A program made the position numbers and the translations under genes. From Liriodendron chinense (lineage: Eukaryota > Streptophyta > Magnoliopsida > Magnoliales > Magnoliaceae): a stretch of DNA of 64,000 nt. A model generated the notes under the pieces. The model was given only the letters and a program-made list of their open reading frames with translations. It was not told the DNA's origin and did not search any database. How positions within the stretch are numbered: the stretch's first letter is position 1; every line of letters begins with the position of its first letter. Of the stretch, positions 31,592-44,685 are shown piece by piece. Location: the NCBI GenBank assembly GCA_003013855.2, contig ML058370.1, forward strand, positions 1,240,001 through 1,304,000, read 5' to 3'.

Positions 31592-32840
31592 CTGACGTCT
31601 GATTGCATGGTGTAGGTTCCGGCAGGCTATCAAGGAACTCTTCAAAATAAGAAAGGTTTATTAAGAAAAGAGGAGGTCTTCCATGTAACTAGTTGGATGA
31701 TAACTTAACGTTCAACTGCCATATAAGTGTCCATGTCTCTGTTATGTACACATCCAAACCGTCCAGAAAGTGATACAAAATCAGGCCCATCCATTCATCA
31801 TGTGGGTCGGACTGTAAAGAAAAAAACCCATGGATTACATCTAAAGTAGATATCTGACCCACCTGATGGTTGGGTTGGCCTCCTTTTGAGCTAGGTGATC
31901 TTCATGGTGGGCCATGTCATGCAAGCATCACAAGGTGGCGATTCTTCTTGATTGGGCTGTAACTTACCGGTCCAACTAGTTGCATGGAATACCATCTCAC
32001 TGAAAAAGGAAAAAATAATAAAAAGAAAGAGATGGCCGGCAACAAACCGGAACTCTCTCTTCTTTTGGTCCAAGGGACCACTTGAAATGTAGTCCTTCTC
32101 TCCAACATTGATCAAACAGGCAGTGGACAGTGAATGATCTAAGCCGTTCACTCTGTGGGGACCATGATGGATGTCTCATGATTAAAAATAATAAAAGAAT
32201 AATGTGATTCTCGGACTGAGGATGTGCACAATATCCTCCTCCAGTCTCGAACTTTTCATACAAGTGGGGAAATTGAAGGTGATCCAGACCTTTGATCTGA
32301 TACATGCTACTGGAGATGTTGGATTTCGAAAACTACCCCAGGAGGAAAAATCCTAACCCTTGGACATGTTGTCCTATTGTCCTGGAAATAATGATCCATG
32401 TCAATGGTGTGTAGATGGGCTCAGCTAGTGGGCTTTCTTGTATGCTTCTTGGGCCTTGATTTGCTGTAATAAAACAAAGGCCTAAAAAGATTGCTTTTAA
32501 AATCCTGTCTCTTTCCCAAAATCAAGGTATGAGAGCTACGGTGAACCCCCCTCCCTTTTTTTTTACACTTTTTTTCTTTTCCATCTCTCTCAAACTTCTC
32601 CTTTCCTTTCCAGCAACGGCAACCAAGGGCCACCACAATGGTACAATCCCAAAAATCTATTCTTATGAAAGAGCAAGAAGCAGGTAGTTGTGATGGCATG
32701 TTCTTCCCTAAAAGTAGTAATTTATTTAGCTTCGGTCGCTTCTTTCGATCTTGGCATTAAGTGCCAACTTCTATTCCTTTACTCTGTGATGATTTGGCCC
32801 TTTACTCTGTGATGATTTGGCCGCTATTGACATTTCCTAT
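31592..32840. other. Intergenic sequence without a recognised feature
   Basis: I see no coding exon here. Short words such as CATGATGGATGTCTCATG and GTGGGCCATGTCATG recall the foldback repeats. The small open frames lack any recognisable motif. A 23-bp tandem repeat, TTTACTCTGTGATGATTTGG plus CC, occurs twice at about 32777-32822. Confidence 0.5.
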
Positions 32841-32845
32841 AAACT

Positions 32846-33411
32846 TGTGTGTTATGGGTAATTATAAGCATGTCCCTAATAGTGACGTGGAAGATGTGTA
32901 ACCAACGATATGTGGCCCACTAGCATCAACTCATCACACGTGTTAGTGAAAGATCCAAAGCTTGTAAAAGCGAAGAGTCATCATATTTAATCTATAGGCA
33001 CGAATATAGTCTGAGGCCTCAAGCTTGGCCTCAGATATCGGACAGACTCCCAAGAACTAAACTTTAGTTAGTCTCAAATAGCAGAATTGGACCTGAGCCC
33101 TCAGGGTCAGCCTCAGGGCGAACTAAGCCCTCGGGCTCAACCTCAGCCTCAGTCATTGACATCTGTTGTATTGCTCACTATTCACCCAAGGATGTGGAGT
33201 GCTGATCGCACCAGACTGTCCTCAGATCTAAGCATGTTACACACTGTGCACTGTCATACGAAGATAGCAACTTACAACTGGGATACGCAAAATCCAGATA
33301 TGATAAGAATAATTAATCCAGAGACGTATTCCTAGACGGGATCTAATATAGAAATGTATTCTAGATGAGATTTGTACTATAAATGCACCATTATTATGAT
33401 TTTACCCTAAC
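32846..33411 (+). mobile_element. Possible solo LTR, about 566 bp
   Basis: The segment runs from TGTGTGTTATGGGTAATTAT to TTTTACCCTAAC and carries a TATA-like TACTATAAATGC at about 33375-33386. AAACT stands at both borders (32841-32845 and 33412-33416) and could be a 5-bp target duplication. The end would then be AAC and not the usual CA, which weakens the case. It is rich in GCCTCAG repeats at 33010-33150. Confidence 0.4.
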
Positions 33412-33416
33412 AAACT

Positions 33417-36020
33417 AAACGCATGAATCAACAGTCAAGTGCAACTGTCATTAGGAGATAAGTAAAAGAATTTCTAATTATTATAATTTGCAGTATAATT
33501 TTGCATTGCATTACAATGAAAATCTCAAACCAAACATGCACATAGTTTATGAATATGATCATTTGACATTAAAATAATAAAAGTGTATCATCACTGCATT
33601 TTTACCGATTGTCAATCAAATGCAATGTTTTCAGGATAACTGAAGTTGTAATCGTTGCACTTTTATAGTAATAATGTAATTAGATTGCAAGCCAGGTATG
33701 CATCATATTTGTTAGTTGTGGTCATGCATCATATTTATGCTTTACCTTGTGGAGGTTTGTTAGTTGTGTGTATATATGGGTTTAGAGATAATTGGTTCTC
33801 AAATCCTTTTCTTCCCCAAAATCATAAAAAAGAAAGACGTTCTCAAATTATATGATGTTGACATGTTGCGCTCTACCAGTCTTTTGCCTGCCGTCTTTGT
33901 CATAGTCCCGACGCTATTTGCCGTTCTCTAGTTGTATGATGATCATGAAACGTATGACACAAACACACACACACACACATGCAAATCATTATCTTCCATC
34001 TACCGAATCAAATTCAGGATGGTTCATTTCTAACCAACTCATTTGACACGAATTTGTTTAGCTGGGTCCAACACAAGCAGGAAAAAAAAAGAAAAAAAAA
34101 ACTTTTAGTTGCCATCATTTTAAATTTGGTCCATCAATTCGGTCCAATATTACTAGAGCTTGATTCATGCTTTTTGTTGAAGGGTTTGAAGCCATTGAAG
34201 GGTCTTGTCAAATATAATACATTTGTGTTAGCTTCCATGAACAGAATGAATATAAGATTGTTGACTACATGTGCCTATTGAAGATCTGAAATTCCATTGC
34301 ATTATCAGAATTCATGTTGTATATTTGAAATAGGTTGACCTTCTTGCTTTTCTCATGATACAGATTTTTTATTTTTTTTGTGACTTTAAAACTGACGATC
34401 TCACAAAGATGAAAATCCTGCCTAGTGTGACTTTGGACTGGTCTTGGGCCTATTAGCTTGACCCGTGTGGGTTGGGCTCAAGCCTAGTGTGTATGGCTTA
34501 CTCAAGTTTTGGGTCATTGAGGCCTGACCGAGGCTACCCAGCCTTGACTTTATATGAATCTTGCATGTAGGCCTTGGTTTTCATTTTATTAATTTTCAAG
34601 CTGAGTCAGGCCATGGGCCAACTAAATTTTTTTGTGCTCATGCTTGGCCTTGCTATTTTATGCCCATGCCGGATCAGGCCTGCTGGTTAGCACATTGCCA
34701 CCCATAATAATAGCTATGGGTCATTTGACACCTTGGATTTGGAAGTGAATGAGTATATTTCAAATCCAAGAGCTTATTTTTTGCGCTTGGCAACCTCAGA
34801 TTTGGAGGTAAATGTACTTCGAGGTATTTCAAATACCCTTTTTGATGTATTTTGAAATGTCAGCAAAATGTTAAGATACTGTTGTAATTCAAATGAAATG
34901 TCTGTTTTGGCTCCTCATTAAAGGTAGAAGAGTTGTATGTGTGCTAAAAATGTTGCTAGGCTATTAATCTATTGCACACGTGGCATGTAGATGATGTCCA
35001 AAACAATCCAATCATTGATTGCAATACTAAAATCACATCAATAGGATGATCCAAACCATCCAAACGTTGGACATCTAAATGGATAGTTTAAAAACATTAG
35101 TAAGTCATTGTTTGTGATCCTTATATTTGTGGCCCACCCAAGGCTTGGAATTTCCTCATTTTCGGCCAAAGTATATATTTCGATGTGCTTATTGCAATCA
35201 TTCTATCAAATACAACATGTATATAATTTGGAATATGAAAGCTAATTTAGTTAATCAAATCTAAGTCCTGTAAATATATATATTGAAGAATTCCAATGTG
35301 CTCTAAATACAAGCTCCCAAACTGAAGATTTGAATTCTAGTGCATTTTAACCAAACACAACTGAGGATTTGGAATCACCTTGATTCCAATGAAATTGTGA
35401 TTTGGGTTCCAATGCCTTCTAAATCCAAGCTCCCAAACAGGTAAATGTCACAAAGAGCCTATTTTTAGAAGAAGAAAAAAAAAAAAAAAGAAGAGGAAAA
35501 ACTAAAAATAGTCCAAAAATGAAGGCAACTTCATATCTACATCCATTCTAATTGATAATGCATCCTTTTTTTCAGTTTCTTTTGCAAAGCTGTACTAGTG
35601 TATCACCAAAAGTAGAAATTGTGTGTGTATTTATCAATAAGATGGGTGTAAACTATGGCTCAACAAAAGAAAAGTAAACACTAATTTCTATTGTTTGTTA
35701 TGAATTACAATTTTTCATTCTCCATCTATGGTGGGACCCGACATGCCAATGGCCTGGATTAGCCCCCCATCTCATAATTGAAAGCTTGTGAATTCAAACT
35801 CCCAAGAGAGGGATGACAAAAAAAAAAAAAAAAGTCAAATCACACACTTAGGCATTCCTCTATACAAAACCATCTCCCTATACATAACAAAAAGAGAAAA
35901 AAATAAAATAGAAGAAAAAAAAGATGCTTTTTGTATTATATTCATACACAGACATGCATGTGTGTTTGTGTACACCACCTAGAAACTCTATGGGTGCTAA
36001 CTGGGCCAGGTGGATCAGGC
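33417..36020. other. Intergenic region downstream of the U-box gene
   Basis: I see no coding exon here. It contains a short (AC)n run near 33961-33980, a stretch rich in GGCCTGGCC-like words (34420-34700), and A-rich tracts near 35475 and 35820. 34729-35450 may be a worn foldback element: the left end TTTGACACCTTGGATTTGG is loosely mirrored by CCAAGCTCCCAAACAGG on the right. None of the small open frames is convincing. Confidence 0.5.
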
Positions 36021-36024
36021 CCAG

Positions 36025-36186
36025 ACCATGGTTTTAAGACTCCAGTGAGTCTAACGCTATTCGTCCTGAGTTGACTCAGATACAGAGGTACCCTATTCAT
36101 CTCCGATTCAGCCCGAACTCGTGCCGATCCGGACTCGAATCAGGGCTGAACTAGTCAATTTGAGTCCCCAAGTCTTTTAACCATGG
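36025..36186. mobile_element. Inverted-repeat element, CATGGTTTTAAGA family (copy 2)
   Basis: It starts ACCATGGTTTTAAGACTCC and ends AAGTCTTTTAACCATGG. The ends are near-perfect inverted repeats and match those of the larger element at 27322-27837. GGCCCAG borders it on both sides (about 36018-36024 and 36185-36191, the latter overlapping the end). It contains GAGTTGACTCAG, a palindrome-like word also seen in copy 1. Confidence 0.7.
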
Positions 36187-36342
36187 CCCAGGTAGGTGCA
36201 TGATCTAGACTTAGCATGATAGGATGGCCCGCGTCATCCGGCTAACAACTTGGTTGGTAGACTAACAAGCATGAGCCCGGATCATTACCAAGTGGACTAG
36301 TCTAGCCCGCCCGGTCCTGCCCAGCCCAGCCCATTGGCACCC

Positions 36343-39300
36343 TTACAAAACTACCTTACTAGAGAAGTTGGGCATCTTATTCAAATGCTTCAAGATCTTC
36401 TCAGCCATCTGCCTTGTGCTACTATCTCCATGATGGAAGGCACTGACTAGAGTAGAAGGCAGGAGCCTGTCCTGTGATATGTCACTGGCAGACCTATCTC
36501 CACCCTTCATCAAGAACCTCTCAATCACCCAAAATGCCTTCTGCCACACACCCTCCTCTCTATGCTCCTTCAACACATTCAAAACATGTTGCACCATATT
36601 CACCTCACTCAATACACCTACACTCCTGTCTACATCCACCTTATCATCCAACAGGGTGCACATAGCTGACAAGGCTGCCTCCACAACCCCAGCATTCTCA
36701 TGCTCCAAGCATGCCAGCAGCCTCTCCACAGCCCTTGATTCCACCAAACAAAAGGTGGTCTCTGATGAGCATGACCCCCTATGAACTGGGCACAAGTGCA
36801 ATTTCCCATCTGGGTGTGGCCCACCAATGGTCAAACACCTTGGTAGGAACCTATACAACTTGGGTTTCTTAATTTTTTGGGGTGGTTTTGATAGGTGGAT
36901 GGACTCTGATGATAAATTCTCCAATCCAATCGCTGAGAGCCTTTGCACCTCATCACTGCCTGTTCTCATCAAGAGGCCTGTGAAGACAGATGCTAGATTG
37001 AAATCTCTTGCTAGAGATAGGATGTTTGGGTCATATAAGGTTGTTGTGAATCTTACTAGAATTCCCACAAGGCCCTCAAGATAGTATCTTGCAAATCTGC
37101 TTGTTGTTGTTGTTGCACCTCTTTGGATTCCATGCACCCTTTGAAGGATGGTGGGGACAGTGTCCTTATGGAGTAGAGCTAAATTGAGGGTCAGATTCTG
37201 GTGGGGCAGCTTAGCTAGCAGGTTGGCCCACACTGCGTGTTTTTCCGTTATCCGATCAGCTTCTGGTGTCTTGATCAGGCTCTCTGGCTGGCCTCTAGTC
37301 TTGCATATCCGGTCCGCCAGCGTGTGGCCCATTTGGGTCGAAAGGCTGATCAGCAGCTTTGCCGATGCAATGCTTAGTTCCTCTTGTTGGGTGTCAAGGA
37401 GCTCGATCAGTGTGTAGCTTGATTCGGTCTCCTTGATCACAGACACCACGCTGGCTGTTGATCTCGGCGATTGCATCAGGCAGAGGAGGATCTTGATGAG
37501 GTTGATGTTCAGATTGCCGGTTACCGAGTTCTTGATCATGTGTGCAAGGTTGTATATGATGTACTCCGACGCCATTGTGTGGCCGTGGGTGTTTACTTGG
37601 AGGGACTCGGGATCGAGGCCGGACTCAAGCACGTTCGCCATGATCATGGCGGACTCTTCCTTGGAGTTCATGGGTTCATTGTAGATTTTGCGAGTGAACA
37701 TCTCTTCGATCATGGTCGGGACAATGCCGGCATCAACAAGCATTCTGCTGTTTGGATGGTGAGATGAGATCTGCACCAGAGCTTTGAATGCAGCTTTCCT
37801 TGTTAGAGAGTTTCCATTGTGGACCATCCGTATCAGCGCCGCAGAAGCTCTCTCTGCTACGTATGTTTTAGCATCTTGCCCAAGGACAATCTCGCCAAGA
37901 TAACTCCCCATCTCCATCTGCATTTCTTCAGATCCTGTTTTGATTTTTTTCACTGAGATACTGGAACAAGAATTGAAACTTGCATGTGTTTCACTGTATC
38001 AATAGTTAGCTATTAACTGATCAGATTTTCCGCAAATTCGCTGAGGGTGTGTTTGGTTGCACTATCAAATTGAATTGCAACAACTAGACTTAGGATGTGT
38101 TTGGAAAGCCCCTGAATTGCAATTTAGATGCAATTTAGCTAAATCTATACTATTGAGTAGAATTGTACATCCAAACACTACCTGACAAAATGGAAATAAC
38201 CCAATTGTGATTTACTTTGTTATCATTCCTATTGAGGGTTTCAGCTTCAGATTGCAATTATGTTACTTTCAAGTTGGACATGAAAGAAACAGAACTGCAG
38301 TTTGAGATTTCATCCAGATTGATGTGATCAATCGCAGCGCAGTCCACTTGCGCATCCAAACGCAGCTTAGATTTCACCTTAATCTGATATTTTGCATAAA
38401 TGCATCATGTAGGCCAACCCTCTAAATGAGACCCACATGATCCAAGCCATCGAATAAAACCGCTTACGATTTTTTGTTGCTTATTTTGATCGAGCTGTGC
38501 GTCCCACAAATCACATGGCTCAAATCATGTGGCCCCAATTAAGCTTATCTATCATGCATTTCATCAATTTTCCAATGCAAGGTTTACCTTCAATCAGATG
38601 GTCCAAGAGAGGCTCCAAGAGCCCATTTTCTGCCATTAGCTTGATATTTTTGTGACATTTCGCCAAGTTTATGAGCATTTGGTCGGCTTTCTCTGCAGCG
38701 AAAGCATCGATGGACTTATTATATTTCATTGTGATCAGCACCAGAATTGCCCCGGCCACAGACCCGATCGTCTGGCACAACAGTTCAGATCTTGAGAGCT
38801 CCAGCAGCAACAACAATGCCGAGTGTTTTTCGAGAGGATAATCGCTCGAAAGCATCTTGATCGTTGCTGTGATGGCTTTCGTTTCGACAATCATTTCCTG
38901 CACGCATTCAACTGTTAAATGAAGAATTATATGATCATTGGTCCAGTTTGTACAAGTGGGGCCAACGTTTCGGGCGATCGGTGATCTGAATCCGACCCAA
39001 TTGAAACTCACAGCCACCCAATGTTTTGATCATTTCAGTTGGGTGCAGATGGTAACCATCAGGCAATGGATCGAAGGGTTAATATTCTCCCATTAGAGAG
39101 ATGTTTGGGTCATGGCCTGTCCACTGCCTTACCAATCGGATAAGCGATCCGGATCATAATGTAGTAAGGGTAAAAACAGAAAATTCTGGGAGAAAATTTG
39201 ATCGAACTGAATCGAACCTTTCCTTCTTCATCATCCTCCACCAGCATCCGCAGTGTCTCCACCGCCTCGCTTCTTAGTCTCTTCTCTGCAGATTCTAGAA

Positions 39301-42300
39301 ACTGACAAAGCAACGGAATCATCCCGACACTCCGCATCTGCACCTTGTTGTATTGTCTCCGCCGGCAAAGGTGCTGCAAGTCCTTCATTGACTCCATCAC
39401 CATAGTCTCTGAGCTGGCCAGTGACAGAGCGGCGCGAGCCACCTTGATCCGAGTCACCTCATTCCTCTCCTTCCACTGCTCGATCGTCGTCTTCAATGCA
39501 ATGTTGGTGTTCAGAACTCTGCTCTCGAGCTTCCGCCCTGTCGTTGGGCAAACGACATCATCCGAACCATCCTTGGATTTCTTGAACCACTCCTCTATGG
39601 CCCGCCTTTCATACGTCACACCACTCCCAATCGTGACTGGATCATTCATCATCTTCTTCGTTAATGGGCAGAAGAACGTCTCGTACAAAGGCTCCATGTA
39701 TTCAGCCACCTCTGGCAATGACTTGAATGGTCGGCTATTGCTGTTTCCGTGATTCTCCCGCTTGTCATAGCTCATTCCTCTAAGGAAATCGATCAAGCGC
39801 GGCATGTCATTGCTCTGTTCACCTGAATTGGGCTGAGAATTCTCCGCCGGCACTTCCACTCGCATCGAAGTATGCTCAGTCTCCCCTTCTGCGAAGTCTA
39901 CTGAATACAAGTCCTGATCTTTCGACTCCTCGAGCTCAGACATTTGAATTTGAAATCCACCCACTTGGAGGTGAGCACTTTGCATTTCCCTCGAAAGAGA
40001 ACGGATTGCGATTTCCACATATTGATGATTTTCGAATGTCGAAGATGGTATCAAGCTAAGGCCACAGCCTATGTTTCTGATCACTCTCTCGAGCTGTTCG
40101 ATGATGGTTTTGAGCTCGGGGTTAGTGATCAGATGGGATCCGGTGCTGCATTTCGAGACGAGATCCTTGGCGAGATCGACTTGCTTGGATATCAACTGTA
40201 GAATCTCCGTTGCATTGGATGGAGCATTCTCGGCCATCTGCAATTCCTTTATGGCAGGCGATGTGCGGTCCAGATAGCTTCCTACTTCCATGAAGTTCTC
40301 CTGTTCGATGTCCACGCCTTCAACCAATGTAATCACTTCAGAGATCAAATTCAGTAGGGATCGAGAGAGAACAACGATGAGGTTGGTGTCTTCGGACAGC
40401 TGAAAGAAGAGATCATAACAGTTTATTTCAGTTGCCGGGCGATCATCGATTCTGATAATGCATTCACACACTCTCAATCATGCGATGATTTTGATCGACG
40501 GTGATGATTTACTTTGACTAATTCCATACTTAGCATGCATGATGAAAAATGTATGATCAAAGAGATTAGCTTGCATCAGTATACAGTCTTGTACATTATG
40601 CAGGTTCCATGGCCATGGCCCAAGTGCCAGGATTATCAGATATCTTGCTCCATAATGTTTGATATTTGAATCTAAACCGTTGAATCTTACTTCAACTATA
40701 CATGCTACTGTGTATATATTCATGGTTATAGGTGTAGTTGTATATGCATCTCTAGATAGTGCACACATGTATGTACAAGCATGGTATTTATGCATATTTT
40801 ACGGATTACATGGGGCCCACTTGATCATTATCTCTACACTTTGTACTAGGCCTGGCAAAATTCCACACGACCCCTTAACCCGCACGAAAAAACCAGTGTT
40901 CAGGTCCAGCCTTATCATGTCGGGTCGCTAACGGGTTGACCCATTAAGACCCATTGACATAACGGGTTGGGTCAGTGTTTCACCTGCGAACTCATTTAAC
41001 CCGTTAACATAATAGTCTAGATCAACAAACCATGGCCCACCTATGAACCTGACACTCTATCATATGCAATATTGTAATGTACAGGTGACTTCCTCTTTGT
41101 CTCACAAGTGAATCCTATTGTTTTCAATGATAGAATGGGCCTACTAGGTGGACCACTACTGTATGTTGGGTCAGACTGTTAGTTGTCCTCATCAATAGTG
41201 GGGCCATCTGAAGAGTAGACTGTCCTTACGGGTTAAATGGGTCGGGTTATGGGTAACTCGTTAAATTAACGAATGGGTTTGAGTTTCTAGATTTCAATCC
41301 ATCAGTTAACAGGTCGGGTTTGGGTGAGCAAATTTTTGACACGACACGAACACGAACATGGTTCAACACGACCCATTGCTAGGCCTACTTCGGACCCATG
41401 AGTTTGTCACAAGCCGAGATTTTAGGCCCCATAACTATTTGGGCTGGACCTTGGACTTGTTTCTACCCAAGGATCCAATACTACAATATTAGGGCTGAAA
41501 GTCGGGCCGGCTGGGTTGGGTTTGTACTCAACCCTAATCCAAACCAAGGTTTCTATACCTCAACCCTAACCCAACCCAATCCAACCTCAAGTTGGGAATT
41601 CTCGACCCAAGCCTAACCTAAGCACGATCGGTTGGTTTGATCTGGTTAGTCGGGTTGATACATACTAATATTTTCGTTATTACATTAGTTTATTATGTTT
41701 CAATACATGTCTTATTTTTTGTGTACCTATGACTTTATTAATTATACATCTAGCTACTTATTATAAAGAACTTCACCTTTTCTCAACGAATAAACTAAAA
41801 TATAAGATAACTACTCCTTTAACACTTAAATATCAAATTTCAAACATTATAAATTTAATTTCTAAAGTGATATAAACTAATAAATTTAGTTAACTAAAGT
41901 ATAATAAAATTCTAAGTAACTTGTATATAAATTGGGTTCGGGTTAGGTCAGGCAACCCAAGCCCGACCCAAGCTTTATAAGGTTGGTGTTTGCACAGACC
42001 AAGCTCAAGATCGAATCCAATACTTCCCGCCCAAGCCCAACCCAATGTCGGTTTGGGCACGGGTCAGTCGGGTTGAACCCACCCAACTTTCAGCCCCATA
42101 CTACATTGGCTAGCCTGGCCTGGAATATCTTAGGCTGGATTTGGGCCTGAAAATTCACCAATGGGCCAGCCATCAATGGGCCACGCCGGGTTGGTTTATT
42201 CCATCTTGGCCTACTTGAAAATCTTGATTTCGTTTGGTTGGAGTTGAGCCTGGCCCATTGACATTGCTGGACTCCACCCTAGTTCAAGCGGTTAGACTAC

Positions 42301-42952
42301 GGAGATAGTTCACCACCATTTTCGAATTGGCGATGTTCATCCAAGTCGAAAATCTGTCCTCATCATGGATGGAGCATACCTCAAAGTATATACTGATCAA
42401 ATGATCTCAACCATCTTATTTTGCTCGTTGAAAATGGATTGCTGACCATTTATTTTTAGCACACATGTGATGATGACCATCTCGACGGTTAGGATCATTC
42501 AATTAGTGTGGGTTTTCAGTGTTTGCTCCAAAGAAACTAATCTAAGATTTGGATGGTCCAGATAGATATACATGTATGCCCGTGTGTGTGAAATATGATA
42601 TGTGGAAGAGGATGTATTAATTCCATAGAAGTAATGATTTAGTCAACCTATTTAAATCTTGTTGATTAGCACTAATCAAAGAGAAAATGAACAAAAAAGC
42701 TAAAAAAATTCATGGGTTTTCTTATAGATCGACGCGATCGACACTAATAAGCCATAGATCATTACAACCTTACGACCGGACATTAGATAACCGTCCAATT
42801 AATCTATCTAAACTCTTGTTAATTACCACTAATCAAGGAGAAAAATGATCTAGTTTTCTTGTATGATGATAATAAAGAAAATGAAATAATAGCTAGTAAG
42901 ATTAAAATGCTAAAAATCGATGGAAAATGAACGTTCGGGCACTCACAGACAT
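36343..42952 (-). CDS. U-box/ARM-repeat E3 ubiquitin ligase, PUB42/43/44-like; 4 exons
   Basis: Exons on the minus strand: 42952-42947 (inferred), 40399-39218, 38897-38588 and 37934-36343. The last three join in frame with GT-AG borders and end in TAA. Residues about 1-235 are the helical N-terminal extension of plant PUB proteins (LISEVITLVEGVDIEQ). The U-box at about 238-315 is clear: YETFFCPLTKKMMNDPVTIG, then TYERRAIEEWF, VCPTTGRKL and NTNIALKTTIEQW. ARM-type helical repeats fill the rest (TRKAAFKALVQISSHHPNSR, VVEAALSAMCTLLDDKVDVD, WVIERFLMKGGDRSASDIS). The U-box recruits an E2 enzyme and the ARM region binds substrate. At 1029 residues it is close to the size I recall for PUB42. Exon 1 is only ATG TCT before a perfect donor GTGAGT. 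The alternative is the unspliced ATG at 40477, which adds 26 unlike residues. Confidence 0.88.
38041..38370. mobile_element. Inverted-repeat MITE-like element in a U-box gene intron
   Basis: It lies in the intron between exons 3 and 4. It starts AGGGTGTGTTTGGTTGCAC and ends TGCGCATCCAAACGCAGCTT, so the ends are inverted copies of a GTGTTTGGATGC-like word. The inside contains another TAGGATGTGTTTGGAAAGC, which suggests a nested or duplicated end. Confidence 0.45.
40849..41392. mobile_element. Inverted-repeat element with TAGGCCTGGCAA ends
   Basis: The left end ACTAGGCCTGGCAA is mirrored on the right by TTGCTAGGCCTAC. The inside is rich in CGGGTCG, ACGGGTT and AACCCGTTAA words. It sits in the large first intron of the U-box gene. 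Ends of this kind suggest a hAT-like non-autonomous element, but no certain target duplication was found. Confidence 0.45.
41486..42097. mobile_element. hAT-like non-autonomous element with GGGCTGAAAGT ends
   Basis: The left end AGGGCTGAAAGTCGGGC and the right end, read in inverse GGGGCTGAAAGTTGGG, form terminal inverted repeats. ATACTACA at 41478-41485 and 42098-42105 is an 8-bp direct repeat, the length left by hAT transposases. The left copy stands five bases from the repeat. The inside holds AACCCTAACCCAACCC-type sequence and an AT-rich middle with no transposase frame. Confidence 0.6.
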
Positions 42953-42959
42953 CCGATCG

Positions 42960-43327
42960 AAGCTGCCGCCGGACCCCACGTCAGCTGTTTGGATGATCAG
43001 ATCGGCTTATGGACCCAAAATGGTGTTCTTATCATGTTGCTGAAAATTGTTGCGGAGATAAGATGTGGGGGAGAAGAGGTAGTTCATTGAATCAGTCAGA
43101 AACACATGCATGGGCTGGTGGAGTATGATGATCCATACACATTCATGCAGCTATTGTATATGTGGCGTGCATGTAAGTCAATCCAAGCCATCCAAATCAT
43201 GGGCTCTGATTTTGATGGTCTGTAAGGATTGTTAGAATGCTCATAATCTTGGATTTGTTGGCGTTTATTTGTTGAATTTAGATCAATGGCCATTTCTGAT
43301 TTTAGCTCTACTCTATCCATACGCCGA
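42960..43327. other. 5' flank of the U-box gene
   Basis: The promoter and leader of the minus-strand gene should lie here above the inferred ATG at 42952. I could not identify a TATA box. 43100-43200 carries TTGTATATGTGGCGTGCATG and nearby words related to the foldback family at 31099-31591. Confidence 0.3.
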
Positions 43328-43815
43328 TTGCCTGGTGACCCGGTCACCAGGCGACTCTATGGGGCCCATCCTGATGTGTGTATTTTATGCACACCGTCCA
43401 TCCATTTTAGCAGCTCATTTTAAGCTAAAAAAATGATGGAGATCCAAACTTCAATTGGACCATACCACAGGAAAGAGTTGGAATTCAGCACCTGCCGTGG
43501 AAAAATTCCTTGGGGCCATGGAAGTTTTGTATGAAGATGATGTATATATATATTTTTTCCATTCATCCAGATCTATGTAATCTTATAAAGAGGTTGGATG
43601 GCAAATAAACATCATGATGGACCTTAGAAAGGTTTCAACAGTGGCCCTCATTATCTCTCCTATTTCCATAGTTGTGATCCACTAGAGCTTTGGATCTGCC
43701 TTGTTTTTGGGCTGCCTTAAAATGAGCTGGAAAAATGGATGGACGGCATGGATAAAACACATACATCAGGTGGGACCCAAAGAGTCAGGTCACTAGGGCT
43801 ATCCACAATCATCGT
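43328..43815. mobile_element. Foldback element with GTGGGCCC-type arms (copy 1)
   Basis: The left arm has GACTCTATGGGGCCCATC, CTGATGTGTGTATTTTATGC and ACACCGTCCATCCATTTTAG. The right arm has CTGGAAAAATGGATGGACGG, CATGGATAAAACACATACAT and CAGGTGGGACCC, which are inverse matches. The middle contains ATGGCAAATAAACATCATG. It belongs to the commonest repeat type of the window. 43816-44685 holds further diverged repeat sequence. Confidence 0.65.
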
Positions 43816-44487
43816 CCATCCATGGACGGCTTGGATTGAGATAGAATCATTTTATGAGAGCCCGTTTATGGATTTTCATGATATCCCAGTGTACCAAGTA
43901 AAACCCTTTTTTTTTCTTTTTATTATTTATTTATTTATTTGTATATTCTCACTCAATTGCTGTAATAGTTGATAGCAACTCCTTAACATAATTTAACTTA
44001 AGAATCCACGTCCATTACACAATATCTATAGACAGATGGGGATTTGAAAACAACATATACAAAAATAGAGAGAGGGTGTTGACTAATGGCTGGGCCCACT
44101 TGGATGAGCATTTTCCTATGGTGTTGGGTCCTAGATGGATCAATCCCTGCTGTACACGTGACATTTGCAACAGGTACCAACCACCCAGATAGTGAGGCCC
44201 ACTATCGGTGGATCATATCACAAAACCAGATTGATTAAACAATCTCAACCTTTGAATATTGAACATCTGTTTGCATTGGATGGTGCATTAGAATTTGCTA
44301 CTCATGTGTGTGTGTGTGTTTGTATGGGAAATGGACTTACGAGGTCAAGGTCGCCTTCCGTCGGATATCCCATGGTTCAACCGTAGAAAGCTTCAACAGG
44401 ATTTTTCTGCAATGCATTTAATGCCGCCAGTGCATTTAATACTGACGTATGCTGAGCTGGACCAATCAAGTGGCCAGCAAACAGGAA

Positions 44488-44578
44488 AATTCTATCAAAG
44501 TCTTGTAGACGATTTGGACTCATCATCTAAAAGCAATCAAAGTCTTGTAGACGATTTGGACTCATCATCTAAAAGCAC
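44488..44578. repeat. Short tandem duplication
   Basis: ATCAAAGTCTTGTAGACGAT followed by TTGGACTCATCATCTAAAAGCA is present twice in a row with no visible change, a recent duplication of about 44 bp. The block is otherwise anonymous. Confidence 0.9.
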
Positions 44579-44685
44579 TTGGTGTCGCCCACTTAAGTTT
44601 TTGATGCAGTTGAAGCTTGGTGTGACCTCTCACCCAAGTGGGACATACACAAGGGATGGGCTGAATTTCTGGGGAGTGGATTAGG

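Noticed and set aside
36474..37767. Plus-strand frames across the U-box gene
   Set aside because: They are antisense shadows of the ARM-repeat exon, which has the clear protein motifs.
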